In this document: positions 9,427-18,088 of the stretch, piece by piece
Layout: each line of letters opens with the position of its first letter
Position numbering within the stretch: the first letter of the stretch is position 1
Assembly: GCA_903970125.1 (NCBI GenBank)
Contig: CAJCHW010000198.1
Coordinates: 1 to 34,773, forward strand
From: Chlamydiota bacterium
GTDB taxonomy: Bacteria > Actinomycetota > Thermoleophilia > Solirubrobacterales > Solirubrobacteraceae
Direction: 5' to 3'
Length of the DNA stretch: 34,773 bases
Program-made: the position numbers and the translations under genes
Notes under the pieces: generated by a model
The model's database searches: none
What the model saw: the letters and a program-made list of their open reading frames with translations, nothing else
Told to the model about the DNA's origin: nothing

Positions 9427-11412
9427 ATGACCAATAAAGGCTTGGTGTGCACGCTGATCCTGGGGTCGATGCTCAGCGTTGCGCTGGCGCCCGTCGCGAA
9501 CGCGACCCCCGCCGGCGAGCTCTACGGCGCAGGCGACAACGAATTCGGCCAGCTCGGCATCGGCGAGCTAAGCGACGAGTACGCGTTTCTCCCGATCTCG
9601 GACCCCGCGAGCGTGCTTGCGGCCTCGCCGGGTCAATACGCCACGCTCGCGCTGCTGGCAAACGGCACCGTGGTCGCATCCGGCCACAACGCCTATGGCG
9701 AACTCGGCGATGAAACCACCGAGGAGCAGGCGACACCGCAGAGGATCGCAGGCCTGTCCGAAGTGACCTCGGTGGCCGAGGGCGAAAGCCAGAGCTTCGC
9801 GCTGCTGGCAAACGGCACAGTCGAGGCGTGGGGGGATAACTCGCACGGTCAGCTAGGCGACGGCGAAGCCAACACGACCGGCTGTGAATGCCGCACCAGC
9901 CCTACGCTGGTAAAGGGCATTGGCGGCGCCGGCACGCTGTCAGGCGTGGTCTCCATCTCCTCCGGCCTCGACGACACCATCGCGCTGCTCTCGAACGGCA
10001 CGGTGGCGGCATGGGGCTACGGGGGCTACGGCGAACTCGGCGATGGCGCCGACGGAGTCAACGCCGCCAGCGATGTTCCCGTTCTGGTCAAGGGCGTTGG
10101 CGGTGAAGGCACGCTCTCAGGCGTCGTTGCGGTCTCGGCCGGCGCTCATGACAACGTGGCGCTGCTCGCGAGCGGCAGCGTAGTTGCCTGGGGCTACGGG
10201 GAACGGGGCGAACTCGGCGATGGCGCCTACGACACCAGCGATGTTCCTGTTTTAGTCAAGGGCGTTGGCGGCGCCGGTGACCTCTCAAATGTGAGTGCGG
10301 TCTCCGCGGGCGATTTCTTCAACCTGGCCCTGCTGTCAAACGGCACCGTGGCTGCCTGGGGCTCGAACGAATCCTACGAACTCGCCCAGGACACGACGGA
10401 ACGCAGCGATCTACCGGAGCAGGTGCCCGGTATCGCGGGCGTGAGTGCGATCGCTGCCGGCGCAAACTTTGTGCAGGCGTTGCTGACCAACGGAACACTC
10501 GAGGGTTGGGGCCAGGACGAAGACGGCCAGCTCGGCACCGGTACCTACAACCTCGGCGAAGGCACCGAAGGCGAGGTCCGCGTACCGACGGCGGCCACCA
10601 CCGTGGTACCGGGCGCGATCTACGGCCTGACTCACGGCGACGACAATGAAGACTCGCTGGTGCTTCAGGGTGCAACTCTGAGCGCTGCGAGCTCGAGTTT
10701 GGCCTTCCCCGAACAGGCGATCGGCACGCACAGCACACCGCAGAGCTTGACAATCACGAACGAAGGGCCCGGTGCGGTGGTGATCTCGGGCGAGGTCGTG
10801 ACGGACTCAGCCGCGTTCGACAAGACGGCCGACAGCTGTCAGGGCGCGACGCTCGTCGCGGACGCAACGTGTTCGGTGTCAATCAGCTTCTCACCGACTG
10901 CAGCCGGTATCGCGAGCGCCTCGCTCGCGCTTGCCTCGTCGGCTGGCACCACGCCGCTGACGGTGTCCTTTGCCGGCGTCGGCGTGGGGCCAAAGGCGGC
11001 GGCTCCGGTGCTCGGCCCACTGTCGTTGTCCAGCACTGTGTTTCGCGCCGCCGACACCGGACCGAGCGTTGTGAGCGCACTTGCGAGCGGGACCTTGGTC
11101 TACTACACCGACTCCACGGCCGCGACCACCAGGTTCACTGTCAAGCGGTTGGTCAAGGGCGTTGTCAACGGCGCCGGCAAGTGCGTGGCAGCCCACAAGC
11201 GTCGTCGCAAAGGGGTCCCACGCTGCACTTTGCTGGAGGTGGTCGGAAGGTTCTCCCACAAGGACAGGGCCGGGACCAACAGCTTCCGTTTCACCGGACG
11301 CGTCGATGGGCACAAGCTCAAGCGGGGCAGCTACCGGCTTGTCGCTGTGGCGACTTCGCCGGCCGGCGTCTCAAAGCCCAAGAAGGCCAAGTTCAAGATC
11401 GTGCGCCATTAG
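9427..11412 (+). CDS. Secreted RCC1-repeat protein with ASPM/SPD-2/Hydin-type domain
   Basis: A 661-residue exported protein. The ATG at 9427 follows AGGGAGGGAGCAGGA. The signal peptide is residues 1-26 (hydrophobic TLILGSMLSVALAPVANA, cut near ANA). Residues about 30-410 are RCC1/BNR-type beta-propeller repeats, seen as recurrent 'ALLxNGTVxAWGxNxxGELGDG' units; three central units are near-identical copies. Residues about 415-520 resemble a choice-of-anchor D / ASPM-SPD-2-Hydin Ig-like domain (LAFPEQAIGTHSTPQSLTITN, then CSVSISFSPTAAG). The C-terminal 130 residues, Lys/Arg-rich and beta-rich, end in KKAKFKIVRH; this tail style is common in secreted actinobacterial proteins. There is no sortase motif. 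Likely surface-bound or extracellular, perhaps adhesive or ligand-binding. No enzyme motif is visible. Confidence 0.85.
   Translation: MTNKGLVCTLILGSMLSVALAPVANATPAGELYGAGDNEFGQLGIGELSDEYAFLPISDPASVLAASPGQYATLALLANGTVVASGHNAYGELGDETTEEQATPQRIAGLSEVTSVAEGESQSFALLANGTVEAWGDNSHGQLGDGEANTTGCECRTSPTLVKGIGGAGTLSGVVSISSGLDDTIALLSNGTVAAWGYGGYGELGDGADGVNAASDVPVLVKGVGGEGTLSGVVAVSAGAHDNVALLASGSVVAWGYGERGELGDGAYDTSDVPVLVKGVGGAGDLSNVSAVSAGDFFNLALLSNGTVAAWGSNESYELAQDTTERSDLPEQVPGIAGVSAIAAGANFVQALLTNGTLEGWGQDEDGQLGTGTYNLGEGTEGEVRVPTAATTVVPGAIYGLTHGDDNEDSLVLQGATLSAASSSLAFPEQAIGTHSTPQSLTITNEGPGAVVISGEVVTDSAAFDKTADSCQGATLVADATCSVSISFSPTAAGIASASLALASSAGTTPLTVSFAGVGVGPKAAAPVLGPLSLSSTVFRAADTGPSVVSALASGTLVYYTDSTAATTRFTVKRLVKGVVNGAGKCVAAHKRRRKGVPRCTLLEVVGRFSHKDRAGTNSFRFTGRVDGHKLKRGSYRLVAVATSPAGVSKPKKAKFKIVRH
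9907..10387 (+). repeat. Three recent internal duplications in RCC1 gene
   Basis: Blocks starting near 9907, 10084 and 10252 are close copies at the DNA level, spaced 177 and 168 bp. Each encodes 'LVKGxGGxGxLSxVxxxSxG ... ALLxxGxVxAWG'. The first two match through to GGCGAACTCGGCGATGGCGCC (ending 10050 and 10227). The flanking RCC1 units share the fold but much less DNA identity, so these three arose by late unit duplication. Confidence 0.75.
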
Positions 11413-11413
11413 G

Positions 11414-11896
11414 GTGTGGGGCGCGCGCGTCCACATCCTCGAGCGCGAGCAGCGTCTCGGGCTGCCCCTGGGGCAGGCCTTTGAGTTCTACGCCCACGCG
11501 CGGAACCTGGAAACGATCACGCCGCCGTGGATGGCCTTCAGTGTGCTCACCCCGGAGCCCATAGAGATGCGTGCCGGCACTCTGATCGACTATCGCCTGA
11601 AGGTTCACGGGGTTCCGCTGCGCTGGCGCACGCGGATCGAGGCCTGGGAGCCGCCGCAGCGTTTTGTCGACATCCAGCTGCGTGGCCCGTATGCGCTCTG
11701 GGAGCACACGCATACGTTCGAGGCAGATGGGGACGAGGCAGTCGTGGTCGGCGACCGTGTGCGCTACGAACTCCCACTGGGACCGCTCGGCGAGATCGCA
11801 CACACACTGTTTGTCAAGCGCGATCTCGATCGGGTCTTTGAGTATCGCGAGCAGGTGGTCGCGCAGCGACTGCAGGGTTCCCGCACGGGGCTGTGA
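11414..11896 (+). CDS. SRPBCC/START-like ligand-binding protein
   Basis: A 160-residue soluble protein of the SRPBCC (Bet v1/polyketide cyclase-like) superfamily. It opens with the typical edge strand and helix (VHILEREQRLGLPLGQAFEF), then ARNLETITPPWMAF and the strands MRAGTLIDYRLKVHGVPLRW, with a C-terminal helix (LFVKRDLDRVFEYREQVV). Close family relatives are often annotated as SRPBCC or CDP-paratose epimerase-like proteins. The chosen start is the GTG at 11414, two bases after the stop of the RCC1 gene; the longer open frame upstream overlaps that gene and is not homologous to the family. The stop overlaps the sulfatase start (GTGA at 11893-11896), so the two are translationally coupled. 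The ligand is unknown. Confidence 0.8.
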   Translation: MWGARVHILEREQRLGLPLGQAFEFYAHARNLETITPPWMAFSVLTPEPIEMRAGTLIDYRLKVHGVPLRWRTRIEAWEPPQRFVDIQLRGPYALWEHTHTFEADGDEAVVVGDRVRYELPLGPLGEIAHTLFVKRDLDRVFEYREQVVAQRLQGSRTGL

Positions 11897-13617
11897 GTAC
11901 CCCTGCCAAGACTCCCTTCGCCGAGCGGCCGGCACGCAGGCAGAGGCTTGACCGCCGCGCGTTTCTGACGCGGACCGCGCTGGCGACGGGCGCGGCTCTG
12001 GTCGGGCTCGGTCTTGACCTAAATGGCAACGAGCACGGGGCCGAAGTCGCACGCCCGCCGGGTCCGCCGCAGTCGGGACCACCGAACATCCTCACGATCG
12101 TCGTTGACCAACTGCGCGCACCCGTGTGGATGCCCGCGTCCTTCGGGGCTGCCGCAGCGATGCCCAATCTCGCAGCGCTGCGCGAAAGGTCGGTGAGTTT
12201 CGAAAGACACTACACGGCGGCCAACGACTGCTCGCCCTCCAGAAGCGTGCTGTTGACCGGTCTCTACACCCACCAGACAGGTGTGATGATCACAGGCGCC
12301 GGCTGGCTCGACCCTCGCTTTCCCACGTGGGGCACGTTGTTGCGAGAGCTCGGCTACGAGACCGCGTATTACGGGAAGTGGCATCTGAACCCGAACACCT
12401 ACGCACCGCTTGAGCAGTACGGATTCTCAGGGGGGACCTATCCCTCGCCCGACGGCAGCCCCGGCCAGGGCACGCGCAAGGATCCCGCAATCGCCGACCA
12501 GTTCATCGACTGGATGACAGAACGCGGCGACAAGTCTCCGTGGGCTACGACCGTGTCGTTTGTCAATCCGCATGACATCGCTTGGTGGTACCGCTACACC
12601 AGGCGGATCAAGGTGGAGGCCGCGCCGCCGCGGCGGGCAACTGCGCTGCCGCCCAACTTCGAGACGCCCGACGAGCTTCTGGCCAAGGGCAAGCCGAAGC
12701 TCCAACTCGCGCTGCAGGACACAGCGGCGAGGGCCTTTGGACGCGTCGTCTATAGCGGCCCGGAAACGCTGACCTGGTGGACTCAGATGATGGACACGTA
12801 CCTGCTGCTGCAGCGTAATGTCGACACGCAGATAGGCCGGGTGCTGGCGGCGCTGTGGTCAAATCCCGCCGTGGCGGCGAACACGGTGATCGTGTTCACG
12901 TCAGACCACGGCGAGTACTGCGGCTCGCACGGTATGCGTGGCAAGGGCGCCTCCGCCTACGAGGAGGCCATTCGTGTTCCCCTTTACGTTTATGACCCCC
13001 GCGGCGTCGCCACCGCCGCCACCAATGTTCCTCGCACGCAGTTGACCTCGAGCGCTGACGTGGTGGCGTTGCATCTGACGCTCGCCCATGGCTCGAACGC
13101 GTGGCGCAAGGAGTCCCACTACGCCCATCTGGCCCAGCGTCACGACCTCGCCAGGATCTGTCGAGATCCACGCGCGCCGGGTCGCAGCTGGGTGCTGCAC
13201 GCCACCGACGAGGACGTCACGGAGTTCGCCTCCAAGGCCTATTCCTACGATGCACCCCGTCACGTCGTGGCCATGCGCACGCGGATGGGCAAAGTCGCGG
13301 TGTATTCAAACTGGCGCCCGGGCACGCTCGAGCCCGAAGCGCTTGGACAGGAAGCGGAGTTCTACGACTACTCCACCAGGGAGGGCCGCCTGGAGCTCAC
13401 CGGCCAGCACCGCGGATCGGCACACCAGGAAGCGCTGCGCACGGTGCTGCACGAACAGGCGATGCCGAGCGAGCTGCACGCGCCGCTACCGACTCAGCTG
13501 CAGACCGCACAGCGTCAGGGCCTTGCCAACTACCACTACCACGAGCAGGTCGAGGCGATCAAGGTCTTCAACGCCCACCGCCGCGAAGCGCCCACACCGG
13601 AACCGGAACCGCTGTAG
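11893..13617 (+). CDS. Tat-exported sulfatase family hydrolase
   Basis: A 574-residue member of the alkaline-phosphatase/sulfatase superfamily. The N-terminus carries a Tat-like signal (RRAFLTRTALATGAALVG, from 21), so the enzyme is probably exported folded. The mature part starts with the metal-binding strand NILTIVVDQLR (D72). The formylglycine motif CSPSR is at 113-117 (C113 to be oxidised by a formylglycine-generating enzyme), followed by LLTGLYTHQTG. Further motifs are YYGKWHL and TSDHGEYCGSHG (D338, H339). This motif set is typical of type I arylsulfatases, including choline-sulfatase-like enzymes. The start GTG at 11893 overlaps the SRPBCC stop. No FGE gene is present in the window. 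The substrate (sulfate ester or possibly phosphonate) cannot be determined from the sequence. Confidence 0.88.
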   Translation: MSTPAKTPFAERPARRQRLDRRAFLTRTALATGAALVGLGLDLNGNEHGAEVARPPGPPQSGPPNILTIVVDQLRAPVWMPASFGAAAAMPNLAALRERSVSFERHYTAANDCSPSRSVLLTGLYTHQTGVMITGAGWLDPRFPTWGTLLRELGYETAYYGKWHLNPNTYAPLEQYGFSGGTYPSPDGSPGQGTRKDPAIADQFIDWMTERGDKSPWATTVSFVNPHDIAWWYRYTRRIKVEAAPPRRATALPPNFETPDELLAKGKPKLQLALQDTAARAFGRVVYSGPETLTWWTQMMDTYLLLQRNVDTQIGRVLAALWSNPAVAANTVIVFTSDHGEYCGSHGMRGKGASAYEEAIRVPLYVYDPRGVATAATNVPRTQLTSSADVVALHLTLAHGSNAWRKESHYAHLAQRHDLARICRDPRAPGRSWVLHATDEDVTEFASKAYSYDAPRHVVAMRTRMGKVAVYSNWRPGTLEPEALGQEAEFYDYSTREGRLELTGQHRGSAHQEALRTVLHEQAMPSELHAPLPTQLQTAQRQGLANYHYHEQVEAIKVFNAHRREAPTPEPEPL

Positions 13618-13641
13618 CGGCCCTGATTTCGCCTGTGTGCC

Positions 13642-14430
13642 TTAGGTGCCCGTGGCAAGGCCCGTGGTACGTTCCGACCACCACTCTTCTGAAACGAGCT
13701 CGAACGCCCGCGTCCGCGACTGATCGTCCAGCCGGGTTGCCAGGTTGATCACGGACACCACCATGTCGTGCAGCCAATCATCGCTGGCGAGCTCCGACGC
13801 CGTCTCGGCCGCGATGCTTGAGCGCGTGAGGTTGCGATCTCGCCTGCTCTGATCCGGAGCCGGCTCGTTGTGCGCGAGGACGTTCCTTAGCCATTCCAGC
13901 CGCCCCGCGAGCTCCACGTGGCGATCGAGGATCTCGGCATACGGCCGAGCACCCACCATCACCGGGGCCCAGTTGGCGATCACCTCGGAGTAGTGCTCGG
14001 TCAACGCCAGTGTGAGCCGCTGCAGGCGAGCCCGCCCATCCTCGTCACCAACCAACGCGCGTGCAGCCGCCGATATCCGGGGCGTGTCCAACGCCAGCTC
14101 GACGTTACCCAGCAGCGAGTCTCGATCGTCGCTCGTGACGTCCATGACGCCAAGCAGCTCGAGCATCGCCGTCCACGTCGCTCGCGCACTCTGCGTCAGA
14201 GCAAAGAGGGTGCTCTGCGCGAGCAGGCTCCAGCGTCGCCGATCTCGCCGTTCGAGCACCTGATTGAGCACAACGACCGTGATTGCAACCACGAGCACGT
14301 TGGCGACCAGCGAAGTCAGCAGCGCGTGGCGTACCCAGAAGGATTCCACCAGGAAGTCCGATGCGATCGCGGCGGCAATGAGTGAAACACCCACCACGGC
14401 AGCCAACGCCAAACGCCTCTCGCTACTCAT
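13642..14430 (-). CDS. Two-helix membrane protein of unknown function
   Basis: A 262-residue protein starting at the ATG at 14430; the open frame continues upstream, but that part overlaps the divergent DUF1697 gene and looks non-coding. Two hydrophobic helices occupy about residues 6-28 and 36-58 (LALAAVVGVSLIAAAIA and LLTSLVANVLVVAITVVVL). A long, mostly helical and charged cytoplasmic part follows, with the segments RRDRRRWSLLAQ, DSLLGNVELAL and LERLRNVLAH-type helices (here LEWLRNVLAHNEP). I do not recognise a named domain. The architecture resembles small sensor-like or scaffold membrane proteins, but no kinase or HAMP motif is visible. It converges with the sulfatase (24 bp between the stops) and diverges from DUF1697. 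Confidence 0.6.
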   Translation of the reverse strand: MSSERRLALAAVVGVSLIAAAIASDFLVESFWVRHALLTSLVANVLVVAITVVVLNQVLERRDRRRWSLLAQSTLFALTQSARATWTAMLELLGVMDVTSDDRDSLLGNVELALDTPRISAAARALVGDEDGRARLQRLTLALTEHYSEVIANWAPVMVGARPYAEILDRHVELAGRLEWLRNVLAHNEPAPDQSRRDRNLTRSSIAAETASELASDDWLHDMVVSVINLATRLDDQSRTRAFELVSEEWWSERTTGLATGT

Positions 14431-14487
14431 CGCATAAGAGCTTAGGCGTCGGCCGGCGCGGGCGCCTAGACTGAGCGCCGAGCGAAC

Positions 14488-15021
14488 TTGAGACAGATAG
14501 TCCTGCTTCGTGGGATCAATGTCGGTGCGCACAACCGCATCGCGATGCCCCAACTACGCGACCTGCTCGCGGCGGCCGGATTTCAGCCGGTCTCGACGTA
14601 TCTGCAGAGCGGCAACGCGGTTGTGAGTGCCGATCTATCACCCGACCAGCTCGCCAACGCGTGTGAACGCGAGATTGGCAACGCCTTCGGCCTTGCCGTT
14701 GACGTGATCGTGCGCTCGCGAGACGATGTTGCCGAGGTTGTGCGCCGTAACCCGCTGGGTGCCCTTGCGTCCGACCCCAAGCGCTACCAGGTCACGTTCT
14801 GTGCGACAGCGCCCGACGCGGCGGTCGTGAGCAAGCTCGCAGGGCTGGCCGTGGCCGGCGAGAAGCTTGTTGCCGACGGCCGCGAGCTCTATGCGTGGCA
14901 TCCCGATGGGGTTGGCCGGTCGCGTTTGGCCACGTCACTTGCAAAGCACACGCTGGGCGTCGCTGCGACGGCGCGTAACTGGACCACGGTGACCGAGTTG
15001 TTGGCCATGGCCGACGCTTAG
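14488..15021 (+). CDS. DUF1697 protein
   Basis: A 177-residue cytosolic DUF1697 protein. The TTG start at 14488 is set by the family N-terminus, which follows at once: MRQIVLLRGINVGAHNRIAM, then LRDLLAAAGFQPVSTYLQSGN. The family's C-terminal TxRNWxTVTxL pattern is also present (ATARNWTTVTELLAM). Length is normal for the family. The biochemical role of DUF1697 is not established. No clear Shine-Dalgarno sequence precedes the TTG, which suggests weak translation or a near-leaderless transcript. It diverges from the two-helix membrane gene, with 57 bp between start codons, and converges with the UBP-type zinc finger gene. Confidence 0.85.
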   Translation: MRQIVLLRGINVGAHNRIAMPQLRDLLAAAGFQPVSTYLQSGNAVVSADLSPDQLANACEREIGNAFGLAVDVIVRSRDDVAEVVRRNPLGALASDPKRYQVTFCATAPDAAVVSKLAGLAVAGEKLVADGRELYAWHPDGVGRSRLATSLAKHTLGVAATARNWTTVTELLAMADA

Positions 15022-15091
15022 CGCGCGACCGCTACCGGCGCCCCGCGGCGTGAGTTCTCGCGGCAGGCGAGCAGGTGTGCCGGCGACCCGC

Positions 15092-15406
15092 TCAGCCGCC
15101 CAAAGGCGACGGCGGGATTCGGGTCTGGCCGTGCACGTCCGGAAGGATCATCGCGACCTCGTCGGCGAAGCACCAGGACCACTGCTCGCCGGGCTCCAGC
15201 GACCGGATGATCTCATGACCGCTTGCGTGGGCGTGGGCGGTGGCGTGGCGGTTGGGCGAGTCATCGCAACAGCCCACGTGGCCACACGTCAGACAGATGC
15301 GCAGATGCAACCAGGGCTGGCCCGCGCGTAGGCAGTCCTCGCAGCCGTCGACGGCCTCCGGCAGCTCCGTGATCGTAATCTGGTTGAGATGTGTGCACGC
15401 GGCCAT
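15092..15406 (-). CDS. UBP-type zinc finger protein
   Basis: A 104-residue protein that is essentially one UBP-type (ZnF-UBP) zinc finger. Candidate zinc ligands are C4, H6, C22, C25, C38, C41, C46, H54, H58, H60 and H64, with the recognisable core LRICLTCGHVGCCDDSPNRH and a following HASGHEIIRSLEPGEQWSWC. In eukaryotes this fold binds the C-terminus of ubiquitin. Bacterial stand-alone copies are frequent in actinobacteria and their partner is unknown. The ATG at 15406 is preceded by GGAGGGTGCC at suitable spacing. It lies 73 bp downstream of the DUF427 gene on the same strand, so the two may be cotranscribed. Confidence 0.85.
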   Translation of the reverse strand: MAACTHLNQITITELPEAVDGCEDCLRAGQPWLHLRICLTCGHVGCCDDSPNRHATAHAHASGHEIIRSLEPGEQWSWCFADEVAMILPDVHGQTRIPPSPLGG

Positions 15407-15479
15407 GGCACCCTCCGTTGGATTTTGTGGTGACGTTGGTCGCCGATCGCAGCAAGCGTGATCCGGCGAACGTAAGCAC

Positions 15480-16250
15480 TCAGCTGAACTTGGTAGACGG
15501 CCGCTGCTGGCTAACGCCGTCGATGAACACGTCGACTTTCTCGTCGTAGAAGGCCATCAGTCCGGCGATCTTCTGACACTCGGGCAGCGGCGTGGGGTAG
15601 CACCACGCCAGGTTCTCGTGGACTGCGTCTGGCAGGTGCACCGACCAGGACTGTGCCTGTCCCTTGTACGGGCAATGGGTGACCACGTCTGTGAGCTCGA
15701 GCAGATCCATTCGCACGTGTGTTTTTGGCAGGTAGTAGCGCACCGGTGGTCCGGTCTCAAACAGAATCCGTGGGCTTGAGGATTCCGCCACGGTGACCCC
15801 GTCGATCTCGACTCGGATCAGCCTTGAGCTGGGGAGGATGTCGACTCGCGTGTACGGGTCGCGCGGGTGCGTGAAGACCTCCTCGTCCTCCTCAAACCAA
15901 GCCTCCATCGCGTCCCAGTCGAGCCGGATCAGGTCGCGCAGCTCCGGCATCGGCGACTGCTCGTAGCGCAGCGCGCCTGCCGCGGCCTCGCTCCCACCCG
16001 TCTTGACCGTGTAGACGGTCCCGTCGCCGCGGCTCGGGGAGTGCGAGAAAGCGTCCTCTTTGTGCAGCAACTCGGTGCGAACATCAGCGGCAGGGAAGTA
16101 GTAGGTCGGGTAGTAGGGCACCTCCCACACCAGCACTGGGTTGATCGTGTCAGCGACAAGCTCGCCGCCGAGGTACGCGCGCACGCGCTTGGCCGACGAC
16201 TCGATCCGGAGACGGCCGCGCGTGCTGTCGCGCTCTGCGGTGGCGCTCAT
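15480..16250 (-). CDS. Double DUF427 protein
   Basis: A 256-residue soluble protein with two DUF427 modules: about residues 15-115 (RLRIESSAKRVRAYLGGELV ... VWEVPYYPTYYFPAADV) and about 140-245 (HPRDPYTRVDILPSSRLIRV ... FETGPPVRYYLPKTHVRMDL). The repeated 'V-x-W/F-E-x-x-x-P-x-x-Y-x-P-x-x-x-V' core marks each copy. A C-terminal AWCYPTPLPECQKIAGLMAFY closes the second, as is usual in this family. The start is taken as ATG 16250; the longer frame to 16367 overlaps the divergent gene and is not conserved-looking. The molecular function of DUF427 is not firmly known. It is divergent from the cNMP/TrxR fusion, with 90 bp between start codons. Confidence 0.85.
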   Translation of the reverse strand: MSATAERDSTRGRLRIESSAKRVRAYLGGELVADTINPVLVWEVPYYPTYYFPAADVRTELLHKEDAFSHSPSRGDGTVYTVKTGGSEAAAGALRYEQSPMPELRDLIRLDWDAMEAWFEEDEEVFTHPRDPYTRVDILPSSRLIRVEIDGVTVAESSSPRILFETGPPVRYYLPKTHVRMDLLELTDVVTHCPYKGQAQSWSVHLPDAVHENLAWCYPTPLPECQKIAGLMAFYDEKVDVFIDGVSQQRPSTKFS

Positions 16251-16340
16251 GACTAGACGGTAGCGGCCGGCGCCGCGCACACCGCCGAGCGCCACCGCCG
16301 CGCCATCGCGCGCGGACCGGACAACGGGAGCCACGGGGCT

Positions 16341-18014
16341 ATGGTTCTGGCCATCGCTGACGATCAACCGAGACCCGTGAGCGTCCCGCAGCCTGTCGAC
16401 TCGCCTGTGCTGAGCGCAGCCCAGCTCGCCGAGATCGCCCCGTTCGGGACCGAGCAGCCTGTGGTTGTCGGCGAGTACCTGTTCCGAGCCGGCGACGCCT
16501 CGTATGACCTGTTCGTCGTACTCGAGGGAGAGGTCGCGATCGTCCGCAGCGACACCGGGGATGAGCTGCCGCTGACCGTGTTTGAGCCGGGGATGTTCAT
16601 CGGCGAGCTGACACTGCTCACCGGCCAGCGCCGCTTCTTGAGTGCTCGTGTAACCAAACCGGGACGGGTACTCGTGGTCTCTCAGTTGGAGTTCCGGCGG
16701 CTGATGAGCGTCAAGCCCTCGCTGGCCGATCCCATATTCACGACCCTGCTGGCCCGGCGGGGGCAGATGCGCACCGGCGCTGCTGCGCTGGCGATCCGGA
16801 TCATTGGCTCACGCTACTCGCCGGAGGCCATGAGCCTACGGGCCTTCGCCGAGCACTCCCGGCTTCCGCATACCTGGGTCGATCTCGAGAGCGATCAGGA
16901 GATCCACACTGTGCTCAAGGCCATGGATCTGGGCCCGCAGGACACGCCTGTCGTGATCACCCCGACAGAGGTCCTGCGCAACCCCACACCGGCGACATTT
17001 GCCGAACACCTGGGCCTGACGTTTCAGCCGACGCCCGGCTACATCTTCGATCTGGTCGTCGTTGGCAGCGGGCCGGCGGGTCTGGCCGCGGCGGTCTACG
17101 GCTCGTCGGAGGGGCTGCGCACCGTCTGTCTGGACGCCGTGGCGATCGGCGGCCAAGCCGGCGCGAGTTCGCGCATCGAGAACTACACGGGCTTTCCCAA
17201 CGGGATCTCCGGCGCCGATCTCACATCCCGTGCGGCCGTTCAGGCGATGCGGCTGGGCGCGCGGATGAACGCCCCATGTGAAGTTGCCGGCCTGCGCACC
17301 GAGGCGGGGTTCCACGCGGTGGTGCTCGGCGACGGTACCGAGATCGCGACACGCGCGGTGATCGTGGCATCCGGCGCGCGCTACCGCCGGTTGGCTCTCG
17401 ACGACCTGGACCGCTTCGAGGGCGCGGGGGTCTACTACGCCGCGACCGACCTTGAGGCGAGGGTGTGCGACGGCAGGCCTGTGCTCGTGGTCGGGGGCGG
17501 CAATTCTGCGGGACAGGCCGCCATCTACATGGCCGGACGCCACTGCAAGGTCACGATCGCCATCCGGGGCGACGATCTGTCCCGCAGCATGTCCAGCTAT
17601 CTGGTCGATCGCATCGAGGCTGATCACAAGATAGATCTGCTCACGTGCACCGAAGTCGCCGGACTTGCCGGTGCCGATCACCTCGAGCAGGTGACGCTGC
17701 GCTCAGTGCCGGACGGCAGCACGCGGGCGATGCCCTGTTCGGGGCTGTTCTGCTTCATCGGCGCCAGCCCGTCCACCGCATGGGTCGGACCCGGCGTGAT
17801 GCTTGACGGCGCCGGATTCGTCCTCACCGACCGCCGGCTCGCAGACGCGCTACCCGCCGGCGGCGTCGACCCGCTGCCGTTTGAGACCTCGACGCCTGGG
17901 GTGTTCGCCGCAGGGGACGTGCGAGCCGGGTCGATGAAGCGGGTCGCGGCTGCGGTGGGCGAGGGGTCAAGCGCGGTGCGCTCGGTGCATGAGCGCCTTG
18001 CCTATGCGATCTGA
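16341..18014 (+). CDS. cNMP-domain / thioredoxin-fold / thioredoxin-reductase-like fusion
   Basis: A 557-residue three-part flavoprotein. Residues about 25-140 are a cyclic-nucleotide-binding-type beta-roll (FIGEL at 87-91), but the Arg that normally precedes the Ser/Thr-Ala of the phosphate cassette is Leu (FLSARV). Residues about 150-228 look like a glutaredoxin-type fold whose CxxC position reads GSRYSP (156-161). Residues about 235-555 are a thioredoxin-reductase-like module with the FAD motif GSGPAG (242-247), GGQAGASSRIENYTGFP, the NADPH motif GGGNSAG (385-391) and a C-terminal AAGDVRAGSMKRVAAAVGEG. The CATC redox pair expected before the NADPH fold is absent (AATDLEARVC). GGGAG-like sequence precedes the ATG at 16341; a GTG at 16378 is an alternative start. 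An FAD/NAD(P)H oxidoreductase using another acceptor is likely. Confidence 0.87.
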   Translation: MVLAIADDQPRPVSVPQPVDSPVLSAAQLAEIAPFGTEQPVVVGEYLFRAGDASYDLFVVLEGEVAIVRSDTGDELPLTVFEPGMFIGELTLLTGQRRFLSARVTKPGRVLVVSQLEFRRLMSVKPSLADPIFTTLLARRGQMRTGAAALAIRIIGSRYSPEAMSLRAFAEHSRLPHTWVDLESDQEIHTVLKAMDLGPQDTPVVITPTEVLRNPTPATFAEHLGLTFQPTPGYIFDLVVVGSGPAGLAAAVYGSSEGLRTVCLDAVAIGGQAGASSRIENYTGFPNGISGADLTSRAAVQAMRLGARMNAPCEVAGLRTEAGFHAVVLGDGTEIATRAVIVASGARYRRLALDDLDRFEGAGVYYAATDLEARVCDGRPVLVVGGGNSAGQAAIYMAGRHCKVTIAIRGDDLSRSMSSYLVDRIEADHKIDLLTCTEVAGLAGADHLEQVTLRSVPDGSTRAMPCSGLFCFIGASPSTAWVGPGVMLDGAGFVLTDRRLADALPAGGVDPLPFETSTPGVFAAGDVRAGSMKRVAAAVGEGSSAVRSVHERLAYAI

Positions 18015-18088
18015 GCCCGCGGACTGCGCGCCGGTTCAAGCTGCCGGTGCGGCGAATCGTCGCTGGCAGGCTGCTTGAATTCAGTAAA

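Noticed and set aside
16836-17681. A 281-codon open frame on the minus strand
   Set aside because: Shadow of the cNMP/TrxR fusion, whose FAD and NADPH motifs are unambiguous.
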